Of a stretch of 26,070 nucleotides of DNA, positions 1 through 10,066 are shown in pieces; the stretch's first letter is position 1, and each line of letters starts with the position of its first letter. The notes below the pieces were generated by a model. It was not told the origin of the DNA and made no database searches. It was given only the letters and a program-made list of their open reading frames with translations. The position numbers and the translations under genes are program-made. This DNA is from a bacterium (GTDB taxonomy: Bacteria; Planctomycetota; UBA11346): the NCBI GenBank assembly GCA_020049615.1, contig JAIFKN010000233.1, forward strand, positions 1-26,070. Direction: 5' to 3'.

Positions 1-839
1 GGAAAGGGGACCTGGACCGGTTTGCCGAGATGGCTGGTCGGGGCGACCGCGAGATAGACCCGCCCGCCGGAGAAGCGCCGGTACCAGTCGAGGGACGCGT
101 CCTGGAAGCAGTTGAACCAGCCATCGCCAGCGAGATAGACGGTACGGTTGCCCAGGGCCGCCGCCGACATCATGGCCTCGATCCGTGCGCTGTCCGGCGG
201 CAGGGTCGGCCGGGGCCAGTCGGCGATGCGCAGACCGCGGTGCTCGGCCCAGCGGTAGGTCATGCCCCGGCGCACGCCGTTCTGGAAGGCCCAGGCGCGG
301 GCGACATCGGCGGCGGTGTTTGATGGCATCACGGCGACGAGATGCGGCGGCTTGGCGAGATAGGCCGCAGCCGCCGCCATGCCGTTGCCGCTGCCGCCGA
401 ACATGCCGACCCGGCCCGAGCTCCACGGCTGGGCCGCCGCCCATTCGACGCAGTCGTAGGAGTCCTCGGCCTCGTGCACGATGTCGAGCGGATCGCCGCC
501 CCGCGCCGGCCCACCGCGGATGCAGCGGGTATCCTGCAGCACCACGGCGCAGCCGCGCTGCTGCGCCTCGCGCGCGTAGCGTCCGACTGACAGGCGGCCA
601 TAGGGCGTGCGCACCAGCGCGACCGGGAAGCGCCCCTCGCCCGGCGGCAGCAGCACCTCGGTGGGCAGGGCGGTGCCGTCACGCATGGCGAGGTCGAGGT
701 GCTGGTGCCGCGTGCCGGGCGCCAGCAGCTTGAGGATCTCCTGGATCGCGCCGCTGCCGGCTGATTGCCACTCCTTGCCGTCCTCGACGGCGGGCAAGGT
801 GACGGCGAGCAGCAGGAGCAGTGGTAGGCGGTTCATCAT
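1..839 (-). CDS. S15/CocE-type alpha/beta hydrolase, exported, 3' end off the left edge
   Basis: The open frame runs from an ATG at 839 to the window edge without a stop (279 codons visible). Residues 1-18 form a signal peptide (basic Arg4, a run of five Leu, then AVTLPA). The mature part resembles the X-Pro dipeptidyl-peptidase/CocE (S15) family: 'VALVRTPYGR' near 74-82, 'VVLQDTRCIRGG' near 99-110 and the nucleophile elbow 'GRVGMFGGSGNG' with candidate catalytic Ser150. Family members usually have GxSYxG at the elbow, so the GSGNG form is slightly unusual. The Asp and His of the triad would lie in the missing part. The start overlaps the sulfatase stop as ATGA, which fixes the start and suggests translational coupling as the last visible gene of the sigma/FecR-led operon. 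The substrate (ester or peptide) cannot be told. Confidence 0.8.
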   Translation of the reverse strand, partial: MMNRLPLLLLLAVTLPAVEDGKEWQSAGSGAIQEILKLLAPGTRHQHLDLAMRDGTALPTEVLLPPGEGRFPVALVRTPYGRLSVGRYAREAQQRGCAVVLQDTRCIRGGPARGGDPLDIVHEAEDSYDCVEWAAAQPWSSGRVGMFGGSGNGMAAAAAYLAKPPHLVAVMPSNTAADVARAWAFQNGVRRGMTYRWAEHRGLRIADWPRPTLPPDSARIEAMMSAAALGNRTVYLAGDGWFNCFQDASLDWYRRFSGGRVYLAVAPTSHLGKPVQVPF

Positions 840-2059
840 TTCTCCGACAGACGCAGGAGATCCAGCTTCAGGTTGGCGACGAGGGCGAGCTGGGTCGCCG
901 CCACATCGTGTTCCTCGCGCGGATCGCTCGCCAGGTCGTAGAGCTGTCCCTGGTTCAGCTTCCATGAACCACGCACGACCGCGACTTTGGGTACAATGAG
1001 CAGGGTGCGTTCTGGCAGCTTCTGTTGTTCCGCCAAGGCGGGCAGGGCATCGATCCCGTCCTGCGCGGGCGGCGCTGCGACGCCTGTCGCAGCGCAGGCG
1101 GTCGGTAGCCAGTCGACGGCGTGGATGGGCTGGTCGCACGTCGTGCCAGCCGGGATCCGGCCGGGCCACCGTGCGATCAACGGGACGCGTACGCCACCTT
1201 CGCTGGCACTGGCCTTCTTGCCGGCGAACGGGGTGATGCCGTCCCCGCCACTCGGTCCGTTGTCGCTGGCGAACACCACCAGGGTGCGTTTGCCGGTTCC
1301 GGTGGCGGTCAGCGCAGCCATCACCCGGCCGATGCCCTCATCCATGCGTGCGACCGCAGCTGCGTAGGCGGCCCGCTTCTTCAACTGGGCGAAGCGTTGC
1401 TCGTCCTCGGGCCGCGCCTGCACGCCGGCTCCGCTGCCGTAGTGCGGCGCGTTGTAGGCGAGGAAGAGGAAGAAGGGCTTCGTGGCGTTGGAGGTGATGA
1501 AGCGTTCAGCCCGCTCGGTGAAGATGTCGGTGCTGTAGCCCGTGGTCGTGGTGTCCGCCGTTGTCCCGTCCCACAGGTCGCGCTTACCGCCCTGGGCGCT
1601 GTCGACGTAGGTGAAATAGTCGATCTTGCCGCCGAGATGTCCGAAGAAGGTGGTGAAGCCCATGTCGGTTGGCCGGCATGGCGCATCGTAGCCAAGATGC
1701 CATTTGCCGACCAGGGCTGTGCTGTAGCCAGCCCGGCCGAGGGCCGCGGCGACCGTCACCGCCTTGGCGAAGCCCGGGGCGTTGTGCCCCATCAGCGCGC
1801 CGCCCATGCCGAAGCGGTGGGCGTAGCGTCCGGTCAGCATGCTGGCCCGGGTCGGGGTGCACACCGGGGCGGCATAGGCGGCGGTGGCGCGCACGCCTTC
1901 GGCCGCCAACCGGTCGATCGCCGGGGTCGGGATGGTGCCGCCATAGCAGCCGGGATCGCCGTAGCCGAGGTCGTCGGCGAGGATCCAGAGCACGTTGGGA
2001 CGCTCGGCGGCGGCGAGGGATGCGGACAGGCAGGCGGCGAGGAGGGGGAGTAGTCGCAT
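836..2059 (-). CDS. Secreted S1-family sulfatase (arylsulfatase-like)
   Basis: This 407-residue protein should hydrolyse sulfate esters outside the cytoplasm. It has a signal peptide (MRLLPLLAACLSASLAAA), then 'PNVLWILADDLGYGD' with metal-binding Asp29-Asp30, and the modification signature CTPTRASMLTG, in which Cys67 would be converted to formylglycine. It also has 'GKWHLG' (Lys119, His121), His206 and 'FASDNGPSG' with metal ligands Asp266-Asn267. The C-terminus is a little shorter than in typical 450-500-residue sulfatases. It starts 3 nt after the pseudopilin stop and its own TGA overlaps the next start, so it is inside one operon with the sigma/FecR pair. A sulfated polysaccharide substrate is likely by family, but the specific sulfate position cannot be inferred. 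Confidence 0.95.
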   Translation of the reverse strand: MRLLPLLAACLSASLAAAERPNVLWILADDLGYGDPGCYGGTIPTPAIDRLAAEGVRATAAYAAPVCTPTRASMLTGRYAHRFGMGGALMGHNAPGFAKAVTVAAALGRAGYSTALVGKWHLGYDAPCRPTDMGFTTFFGHLGGKIDYFTYVDSAQGGKRDLWDGTTADTTTTGYSTDIFTERAERFITSNATKPFFLFLAYNAPHYGSGAGVQARPEDEQRFAQLKKRAAYAAAVARMDEGIGRVMAALTATGTGKRTLVVFASDNGPSGGDGITPFAGKKASASEGGVRVPLIARWPGRIPAGTTCDQPIHAVDWLPTACAATGVAAPPAQDGIDALPALAEQQKLPERTLLIVPKVAVVRGSWKLNQGQLYDLASDPREEHDVAATQLALVANLKLDLLRLSEK

Positions 2060-2062
2060 GAG

Positions 2063-2737
2063 TCAGTACATGGTTGGGTCGGAGCAACGGCGCCAGACGC
2101 GATCTCCGGGCATCGTCTCCAGCCCTTCGACATGACCGTCGCACATCACCATCTGCACGCGTTTGCCATGGCGGGACGGGCGGGGCGTCGCTCCCATGTT
2201 GGACATCCCGAAGCTCCAGGTCGACGAATCGCCGACCAGGGGACGGGTCGAGGTGTTGCGAATGGCGGAAAAGGTGAACTCGCGGAAGGATTCGTTGGTC
2301 CCGCTGGGAATCCGGTTGGTGTAACGGTATCCGGTCACGGGCGCCTTGATCGGTTCCAGCAAGGCGAAGTTCATGCCGTAGCCGGTGTTGTAGTAGTCGA
2401 CCGTCCCGGGTCTCCAAGCTGGACAGCCACGCACGACGGATCGCGTGCTGCTGATCGAGCTCTGAACCGAGTTCTCATTCTTCGTGGCCTCGAGGTAGGG
2501 GGCGGTGTAGAATACCCAGTTTACCCGGGGTGAGTCAAGGTCGCTGCGTGCCACGAGACCCTGTTCATCCTCGGCGTAGGCCGCGAAGGCCATGCCGATC
2601 TGACGCAGGCTGCTGCCGCACGAGGCCGCCCGGGCCGCATCGCGCACCATGCCGATGGCCGGTAGCAGCATGGCCGCCAGCACGGCGATGATCGACACCA
2701 CCACCAGGAGTTCGATCAGCGTGAACGCGCGTTTCAT
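2063..2737 (-). CDS. Type II secretion/pilin-like pseudopilin with H-X9-DG motif
   Basis: This 224-residue protein begins with a classic prepilin leader: a 4-residue basic leader (MKRA), then [19 protein letters not shown], with the probable peptidase site between Ala4 and Phe5 and the conserved Glu at mature position 5. Near the C-terminus, His190 and Asp200-Gly201 give the H-X9-DG signature (TIGR04294-type 'prepilin-type processing-associated' proteins), a family expanded in PVC bacteria. An upstream in-frame ATG would add 54 residues without prepilin features. The ATG used here overlaps the preceding stop (ATGA) and sits directly before the leader, so it is preferred. These proteins are probably membrane-anchored and surface-exposed through a type II secretion or pilus-like assembly, but no assembly genes are present here. 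Confidence 0.93.
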   Translation of the reverse strand: MKRAFTLIELLVVVSIIAVLAAMLLPAIGMVRDAARAASCGSSLRQIGMAFAAYAEDEQGLVARSDLDSPRVNWVFYTAPYLEATKNENSVQSSISSTRSVVRGCPAWRPGTVDYYNTGYGMNFALLEPIKAPVTGYRYTNRIPSGTNESFREFTFSAIRNTSTRPLVGDSSTWSFGMSNMGATPRPSRHGKRVQMVMCDGHVEGLETMPGDRVWRRCSDPTMY

Positions 2738-5079
2738 GGCGCCCTCCGCACGACGCGGAAGCCGATGAAGGGGCGTATAGCCAACGGATGCTCGTCGACC
2801 ATGGTGAAGGCTTTCGTCTCGATGGGGTTGGGACTGGCATAGTGGCCGACCCCCAGCGGGCGGCCGAACAGACCGCACGGGCCCGCCTGCCACAGCCACT
2901 CGGCGACGTTGCCGTGCATATCTGCCAGGCCATCAACGACTGGACCTGCAGTCACCGGACGGGTGCCGCCGTCGGAACGGGGTGGCCGCCAGTCTCCGTC
3001 GCTGGATGTGCCGGCGAAGCGGCTGCGCTCAGCCGCGGTGGGCAGGCGCCAGCCGTCGGCGGCGGCGTCGAGGGTCACACGGTGCGGCCACAGTGTCTTG
3101 GTGCCCGGCTCGGGCCGCTGCCAGGTGTCGATCCGCAGGCGCAGCGCGCGGCGCAGGGGTTCGCCATCGGCGGCGCGGTAGGCCGGACGCAGGCCGGACA
3201 ACTCGCTCAGCGCGTTGCACCACACCAGGGCGTCTTCCCACGCCACCTGGGTGACGGGTTCGAGCGGATCGTGGCAGCGGGCGGGGTCGCCCCAGCCGGC
3301 GCTGCCGCAGCGTCCGTCGCGGTCGAAGACGTAGCCGCGCGACTCGGCCCAGGCGCGGACGGCAGACCAGTCGGCCCAGGCCGTTTCCCGTCCGGCCACC
3401 AGCAGATCCCCGGCCAGGACGGCGTCGGTCTCGATCCCCTTGAGCGCCTTGCCGTCGTAGCCGGCGCTGGCGCTGGCGGCGGAGGCGATGCCGACGCGCC
3501 GTATCGGCGCGAGGCGGTCCGTCACGCGCTGCGCCAGATCACGATCGACGATCGCTGCGGCAGGCGCCAGCACGGCGTCCTTGGCCACGCTCCAGACCGG
3601 CGCGTCCACGGTTGTGACTGGACCGCGCACGGGCAGGACCCCGATCAGCGGGCAACCGCGGCCGATCGCCAGCGGCACTGGTCCATCCCAGGATGCCGGT
3701 GCGGCGCCGACCCCGCCGGCGGCTGGACGTGGCGCACCGGGTGCGGCCTCAGCCGTGTGCGCCCACACCCAGCGGCCAGCGGTCTGCGCGAGGGCTTCGG
3801 CCGGTGTCGGCAGACGCCAGCCCTCCGCGGCCTGGTCGGCGAACACGGGGGGCACGACCGGGTGCTGCGCCGGATCGTCACGTTCGATCACACGACGGAA
3901 GGGGACGGTTCTGGCAACATCAGCCCAATAGACCGGACGGTGACCGTCCAGCAGACTGAGCGCATTGCACCAGGCTGCCGCATCCAGCCACGAGACGCAG
4001 TGCACGGATTCGGTTCCGCCGGACGCCTGGCCGTCGCGGTCGAAGCTGAAGCCGCGGCCATCGTTCTCGGTATGCTGGTTGGTGACCGCCCAGCGGCGCA
4101 CCCGCTCCCAGGTGGCGAGGTCGATCGGGGCGGCGGCCGCCACCACGCCGCCGGAGACGACCGTGCGCGGCAGCCAGGCGCAGGCGCCGTCCGGGCGGTC
4201 GATGCGCGCATCGACGCTGACCGCGTTCCACTTGAGGGCCAGGGGCTGGTTGGCGAGCAGGCCCCTGGTCACCGTGACCGGCGGCGACAACGCCCGCGAC
4301 ACCGCGAAGCCGACGGCGCGCACGCCGGTGAAACGGCGATCGGCCCAGGCCGCCACCGCGGGGTCGAAGGACAGGTCCTTGTCGGTCGGCTTCCACACCG
4401 CCCAGCGAGTACGACCCGGATCGATGGCGTGGGTGCGGCGCGTCGTCGCGTTGCCGCCGCCGTCGGTGCCGGCCATGCCCTCGCCGAAGGCCGCCTCGCT
4501 GATCCACAGGCCGGCGGCATCCTGGACCACGAAGCGGCCCCAGTCGAGGCCGCCCCAGTAGCGCGAGATGTGCACGGCGATGCGGCAGCCGGCGTCGAGG
4601 CCGACCTGCCAGCGATCGCCGCCACCGAGGAAGCCATCCTTGCGCCACAGCCAGCAGCCGTGCGCGGCCAGCAGCATGCCGGGCGGGAAGCCGGTCTTGT
4701 CCGCCCCGGAGACCAGGCCCATGAGGTTGAAGTCGTCGCGCCACTCGTGGTTGGCGTTGGTGTGGCCCTCGGACAAACCCATGCGGTGGTTGGCGATACG
4801 GCCGATGGCGCCGCCATGGAATACGGCCGATGGGCCCTGGGCGTCGTAGTCGCCGTCCGGCGGGCTGAAGGGACTCTCCAGGCTGAACGGCCAGCCACCA
4901 ATGGCGTCGTCGTCGGTGTCGCCATCGCCATCGACATCGACCGCCTCCTTCCACATCGCACCCTGCGTGTTGCGGTACCAGCCGAAGCCGTGGTCGGAAC
5001 CGTAATCGACCAGGCGGAGTACCGGTGCCTCGCCAGCGCACAGGGCGGAAGCGAGCAGCAGGGGGAGGAGTCTCGTCAT
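2734..5079 (-). CDS. Exported protein with two FGE-sulfatase (SUMF1-like) folds
   Basis: This is a 781-residue protein with a signal peptide ([16 protein letters not shown]). Residues 20-300 form an unrecognised N-terminal region with an EF-hand/dockerin-like acidic loop ([11 protein letters not shown], about 48-58). Two regions then carry formylglycine-generating-enzyme-fold motifs. The first (about 300-480) has 'WCNALS' at 370 and '[10 protein letters not shown]' at 420. The second (about 570-781) has '[16 protein letters not shown]' at 620, 'GWRLPTAAE' at 676, 'DMHGNVAEW' ending at Trp728 and a final 'IGFRVV'. The catalytic cysteine pair that true FGEs carry just before the GFR motif is not seen, so enzymatic sulfatase maturation is unlikely; a binding or structural role fits better. 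It lies 40 nt after the fecR-like gene and overlaps the pseudopilin start. A TGCTAAG box sits 27 nt before its ATG. Confidence 0.85.
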   Translation of the reverse strand: MTRLLPLLLASALCAGEAPVLRLVDYGSDHGFGWYRNTQGAMWKEAVDVDGDGDTDDDAIGGWPFSLESPFSPPDGDYDAQGPSAVFHGGAIGRIANHRMGLSEGHTNANHEWRDDFNLMGLVSGADKTGFPPGMLLAAHGCWLWRKDGFLGGGDRWQVGLDAGCRIAVHISRYWGGLDWGRFVVQDAAGLWISEAAFGEGMAGTDGGGNATTRRTHAIDPGRTRWAVWKPTDKDLSFDPAVAAWADRRFTGVRAVGFAVSRALSPPVTVTRGLLANQPLALKWNAVSVDARIDRPDGACAWLPRTVVSGGVVAAAAPIDLATWERVRRWAVTNQHTENDGRGFSFDRDGQASGGTESVHCVSWLDAAAWCNALSLLDGHRPVYWADVARTVPFRRVIERDDPAQHPVVPPVFADQAAEGWRLPTPAEALAQTAGRWVWAHTAEAAPGAPRPAAGGVGAAPASWDGPVPLAIGRGCPLIGVLPVRGPVTTVDAPVWSVAKDAVLAPAAAIVDRDLAQRVTDRLAPIRRVGIASAASASAGYDGKALKGIETDAVLAGDLLVAGRETAWADWSAVRAWAESRGYVFDRDGRCGSAGWGDPARCHDPLEPVTQVAWEDALVWCNALSELSGLRPAYRAADGEPLRRALRLRIDTWQRPEPGTKTLWPHRVTLDAAADGWRLPTAAERSRFAGTSSDGDWRPPRSDGGTRPVTAGPVVDGLADMHGNVAEWLWQAGPCGLFGRPLGVGHYASPNPIETKAFTMVDEHPLAIRPFIGFRVVRRAP

Positions 5080-5106
5080 GCCCGTATTGCTCCCAGCGGC
5101 GGTTTT

Positions 5107-5113
5107 CTTAGCA
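5107..5113 (-). promoter_or_regulatory. TGCTAAG box 27 nt before the FGE-fold gene start
   Basis: On the minus strand TGCTAAG lies in the short gap after the fecR-like stop codon, with exactly 27 nt between it and the ATG at 5079. The same heptamer occurs at exactly the same distance before the sigma-factor start (6723-6729). This could be the -10 side of an internal ECF-type promoter. No shared -35 element is obvious, so the call is tentative. Confidence 0.3.
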
Positions 5114-5119
5114 GGTGGT

Positions 5120-6199
5120 TCAAGGCCTCAGGATCCGCGCCCCGAGCAGGACGAGGCCATCCTCAGGGTGGCCGAGGACGATCAGGGAGCGTATCCGCGC
5201 CGACCCGACGGGGCCCATCCGCTGCATGCCGGCCAAGGCGAGGCGCTGCTGGTGCTGCCCGGGACGGTCGCACGGCAGGGCCATCTGCAACGATGCCGGT
5301 CGGCCCTGGTCCCAGATCTGCAACGCCACGCGGGGGGGGGATTGGGCGTGCCCGGCCTGTTCAAGCCGGTAGCGCAGTTCGAGGATGCCGTCGGCATCGC
5401 CACGCAGTTGCAGGTCGTCCGGCAGGTCGATGGCGATGGTGCGGACGTGCGGCGTCTCCTCGCCTTCCGTGCCGCGGCAGGCGGGATGTCCGGCATGGAA
5501 GGTGCGCTCGCCGCGCCGGATCGGCGACTGGCCGGCGAGATGTGCCGCCGCATCCCAGACCAGCGTGTAGGGATGCAGACCGGGCGACAGGAGCCATCCG
5601 GTCGGACTGCGCTCTGCCCAGGAACCGGCCGGCACCATCAACTCCTCGCCGCCGGCCCTGGCCAGCACGGTCCCTTCGCTCACTTCGAGGCGGGTCGATG
5701 CGACGGTGGCCTCCATGGTGAAGCGCGTGCCGGTCACCTCGGCCAGCAGCAAGGGCGTCTCGACGGTGAAACCGCGACCGTGGGGATCGCGCGCCACCGC
5801 CACCGCGATGCGTCCGCTTTCGAGTCGCCAGCGCCGGGTGAGCGCATCTTCGACCGCCTCGCAGCGGGCTCCCGGATCGAGGGTGACCTGGTCGGGGCCG
5901 GAGGCGATCGTGGTCGGGGTGCCCGCGGTCGTCGGCCAGGCCAGCCAGGCCAGGGCGCCAACAGCGAGGATCAGCGAGGCGGCCAGGGCGAGACGGCGGA
6001 AGCGGAGCGGGGCGGCATGGCGCCGGTTGCCGCGGTCCTCGCCCAGGGCCTGGGCCAGCGCAGCCTGCTCGGCGCTGGCTGACCACCAGGCGGCCCGCGC
6101 CTGCGGGTCCCGGCGCAGGCTGTCGGCGAGCGCTGTCCAGCCATCGGCATCCAGTTCGCCGGCCAGGGCCGCGGCGATGCGCGGGTCGGCTTCAGGCAT
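5120..6199 (-). CDS. FecR-like membrane sensor / anti-sigma factor
   Basis: This 359-residue protein has a cytoplasmic alpha-helical N-terminus (about 1-65, rich in Ala/Glu/Arg), a single transmembrane segment at about 70-88 (LALAASLILAVGALAWLAW), and then a FecR-type periplasmic domain (about 95-210, 'QVTLDPGARCEAVED...', 'VETPLLLAEVTGTRFTME', 'VSEGTVLAR'). A further C-terminal beta-rich region of about 130 residues follows. By family it should hold the adjacent ECF sigma factor inactive until an envelope signal arrives. Its ATG lies inside the sigma-factor gene (8-bp overlap), the usual arrangement for a co-translated sigma/anti-sigma pair. A nine-C run (5332-5340 on the plus strand as G9) falls in the C-terminal region and could cause frameshifting. 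Confidence 0.88.
   Translation of the reverse strand: MPEADPRIAAALAGELDADGWTALADSLRRDPQARAAWWSASAEQAALAQALGEDRGNRRHAAPLRFRRLALAASLILAVGALAWLAWPTTAGTPTTIASGPDQVTLDPGARCEAVEDALTRRWRLESGRIAVAVARDPHGRGFTVETPLLLAEVTGTRFTMEATVASTRLEVSEGTVLARAGGEELMVPAGSWAERSPTGWLLSPGLHPYTLVWDAAAHLAGQSPIRRGERTFHAGHPACRGTEGEETPHVRTIAIDLPDDLQLRGDADGILELRYRLEQAGHAQSPPRVALQIWDQGRPASLQMALPCDRPGQHQQRLALAGMQRMGPVGSARIRSLIVLGHPEDGLVLLGARILRP
5332..5340. repeat. Nine-base homopolymer inside the fecR-like gene
   Basis: The plus strand shows nine consecutive G (nine C in the coding sense, encoding Ser-Pro-Pro-Arg). It is the longest homopolymer I noticed in the window. Gain or loss of one base would change the frame of the last ~70 codons. 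It may be a slippage site or merely a hard-to-sequence spot. Confidence 0.7.
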
Positions 6200-6695
6200 G
6201 CGCGCCTCCCTGCGCTGCGACGCAACTGCGCAGGCTGCCCAGGGCGCGGGTCAGCGCGACCGATACGGCGTTGACGCTCCAGCCGACCCGGCCGGCGATG
6301 TCGCGCGGCGGCAGCCGGTCCACGTGCCGCAGGGCGAGGAGTTCGCGGGCGCGTGGCGACAGCCGGGCCAGGCAGGCGCGCACGGCGTCGAGCTGGCCGT
6401 CCAGTTCGGCGGGGGGCGGGGCCTCGTCGGCGAGCAGTTCGACGACATCCTCGGGCAGGCCGAGCGGCCCGCGCCGCCGTGCCCTGGCGGCCTCGCGGGC
6501 GAGGTTGCGGGCGATGCCGCGGCACCAGGCCCCGAAGTCGCCATCCGCCCGGAACTCGGCGGCCCGGCGCCGGACGATCAGGAAGCACTCCTGCAGCAGG
6601 TCGTCGGCCAGGTGCGCATCTCCGGTCAGGGCCAGGATATAGCCGCGCAGCTGGGGGCTTTCCGTGACGAAGCGCAGTTCGGGAGGTGAGTCCAC
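6192..6695 (-). CDS. ECF-type RNA polymerase sigma factor
   Basis: This is a 167-residue protein if the GTG at 6695 is used. Sigma region 2 is visible at about 9-75 ('FVTESPQLRGYILALTGD', 'ADDLLQECFLIV', 'DFGAWCRGIARN') and region 4 at about 105-155 ('LSPRARELLALRHVDRLPP', 'RDIAGRVGWSVNAVSVAL'). The pattern and length match the Rhodopirellula/Verrucomicrobium ECF family (TIGR02989-like). The frame is open far upstream into the deacetylase gene, but homology begins just after this GTG and no other start codon lies close. Its stop overlaps the FecR-like start by 8 bp. It is the probable controller of the sulfatase/pseudopilin operon downstream and may be autoregulated. Confidence 0.9.
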   Translation of the reverse strand: MDSPPELRFVTESPQLRGYILALTGDAHLADDLLQECFLIVRRRAAEFRADGDFGAWCRGIARNLAREAARARRRGPLGLPEDVVELLADEAPPPAELDGQLDAVRACLARLSPRARELLALRHVDRLPPRDIAGRVGWSVNAVSVALTRALGSLRSCVAAQGGAHA

Positions 6696-6704
6696 GCCCT
6701 TATT

Positions 6705-6723
6705 GGATCCAGGCGGGGGATCC
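6705..6723 (-). promoter_or_regulatory. Small hairpin in the sigma-factor leader
   Basis: Two GGATCC palindromes separated by 7 nt can pair as a 6-bp stem ending about 9 nt before the GTG start. The upstream edge touches the TGCTAAG box at 6723-6729. It could be an operator or a translation-modulating hairpin; it may equally be chance. Confidence 0.3.
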
Positions 6724-6729
6724 TTAGCA
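6723..6729 (-). promoter_or_regulatory. TGCTAAG box 27 nt before the sigma-factor start
   Basis: The minus-strand heptamer TGCTAAG is separated from the GTG at 6695 by exactly 27 nt, the same distance as the box before the FGE-fold gene. This suggests a shared promoter element, possibly recognised by the sigma factor itself. The evidence is only positional and the motif is short. Confidence 0.3.
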
Positions 6730-6751
6730 ACGATTCGTGGGGCCGGGGGTC

Positions 6752-7699
6752 TCAGCGACGGGTGATGACGATGTCGTCCGGGCCGGGGATGGCATCGTAG
6801 CGCAGTACGCCGTCCGTCGTCTGGATGTTCGCGCTGTGCTTCCCCTGCGCGACAGTGCACACATTCCAGCCGCCGGGCACGCGGGTATGCAGCGTCAGTG
6901 GCGCGTCGTACAGGACGGGATCCAAGCTGCAGGAGAGCCGGAGGCGGATGGAATCCTGGTTGCTGGGCAGCATGGTGATCGCGGCTGCGTCCCGCTGGGC
7001 GGCATACTGCTGGGCCGACACCGTGTCGGTGATCCACAGCTGATCGCGCCGGGATGCCAGCGCGTCAAGCAGGGCGGTGAAATCCGCCAAGGGCGTCGAC
7101 AGCCAGTCGCCGCCGACCCCGTGGAACATCACCCATTCCAGGCTGCCCTGCTGCACCGCCTGGTCGACGAAACGGATCATCTCCGCCGCGCTCTTGAGAT
7201 GCATGCCGCCGAAGCGCCCGTCCGCCGGCGGACGCTTGAGCAGGTTGTGCCGGGCGAGGATCGCCGCCTGCTCGGCTTCGCTGAGCTTCCAGGGGACGCC
7301 GCCGGGACGGGCGAAGGAGATCAGGCGGGGCTTTCCCAGTTCGGGTCGCAGGTCGACCAGCGCCTTCGCGCATTGCAGGATGTCCGCTTCCGCCTCGGCG
7401 GCGTTCTTGGCGCCGGCGTGGGTGCTGGTGTGGTTCGCCACGGCCATCGCCCGCGCCGGGCCGTCCGTGGCCCAGGCTTTGGCGTCGAACCACTTCACCC
7501 CGGGGCAGAGGTAGAAGGTCCCGACGATCCCCCGCCGGCTCATCTCCGGGATGGCGTGCGTCAGGTGCGACGGCATCCCGTCGTCGAAGATGAGAGCGAA
7601 CGCTCCGTCCTTGCCGTCCTTCCAGCGTGCGATGGAGGTGGAGCCGGGGTCGGCCGGACTGACGCAGGCGAGCAGGGTCATGAGCAGGGCGACACGCAT
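6752..7699 (-). CDS. Polysaccharide deacetylase-like (NodB fold) exported protein
   Basis: This 315-residue protein has a short hydrophobic N-terminus ([12 protein letters not shown]) whose LLAC could be a lipobox, making it a possible lipoprotein. NodB-type motifs are visible: 'ALIFDDG' with Asp39-Asp40 (motif 1) and '[10 protein letters not shown]' with His90 and His94 (motif 2, metal-binding H-x3-H). '[12 protein letters not shown]' (near 125) takes the place of motif 3. The last ~80 residues look like a beta-rich appendage. It probably removes acetyl or related groups from an extracellular glycan. The frame is open far upstream in antiphase to icd, but the ATG at 7699 gives a credible export signal. 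It follows icd by 62 nt and precedes the sigma-factor gene by 56 nt on the same strand. Confidence 0.85.
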   Translation of the reverse strand: MRVALLMTLLACVSPADPGSTSIARWKDGKDGAFALIFDDGMPSHLTHAIPEMSRRGIVGTFYLCPGVKWFDAKAWATDGPARAMAVANHTSTHAGAKNAAEAEADILQCAKALVDLRPELGKPRLISFARPGGVPWKLSEAEQAAILARHNLLKRPPADGRFGGMHLKSAAEMIRFVDQAVQQGSLEWVMFHGVGGDWLSTPLADFTALLDALASRRDQLWITDTVSAQQYAAQRDAAAITMLPSNQDSIRLRLSCSLDPVLYDAPLTLHTRVPGGWNVCTVAQGKHSANIQTTDGVLRYDAIPGPDDIVITRR

Positions 7700-7761
7700 G
7701 GGACCAGGTTGCGGACGGGCTTTGGCGTGCCAGCCGGAGCGTCGATTCCTGGACGGGACCG

Positions 7762-10066
<2,305 letters not shown>

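Noticed and set aside
2788..5721. 977-codon open frame on the plus strand, antisense to the FGE-fold and FecR-like genes
   Set aside because: It is opposite well-supported genes, has no recognisable motifs and is rich in Gly/Ala/Arg, as expected from a high-GC codon shadow.
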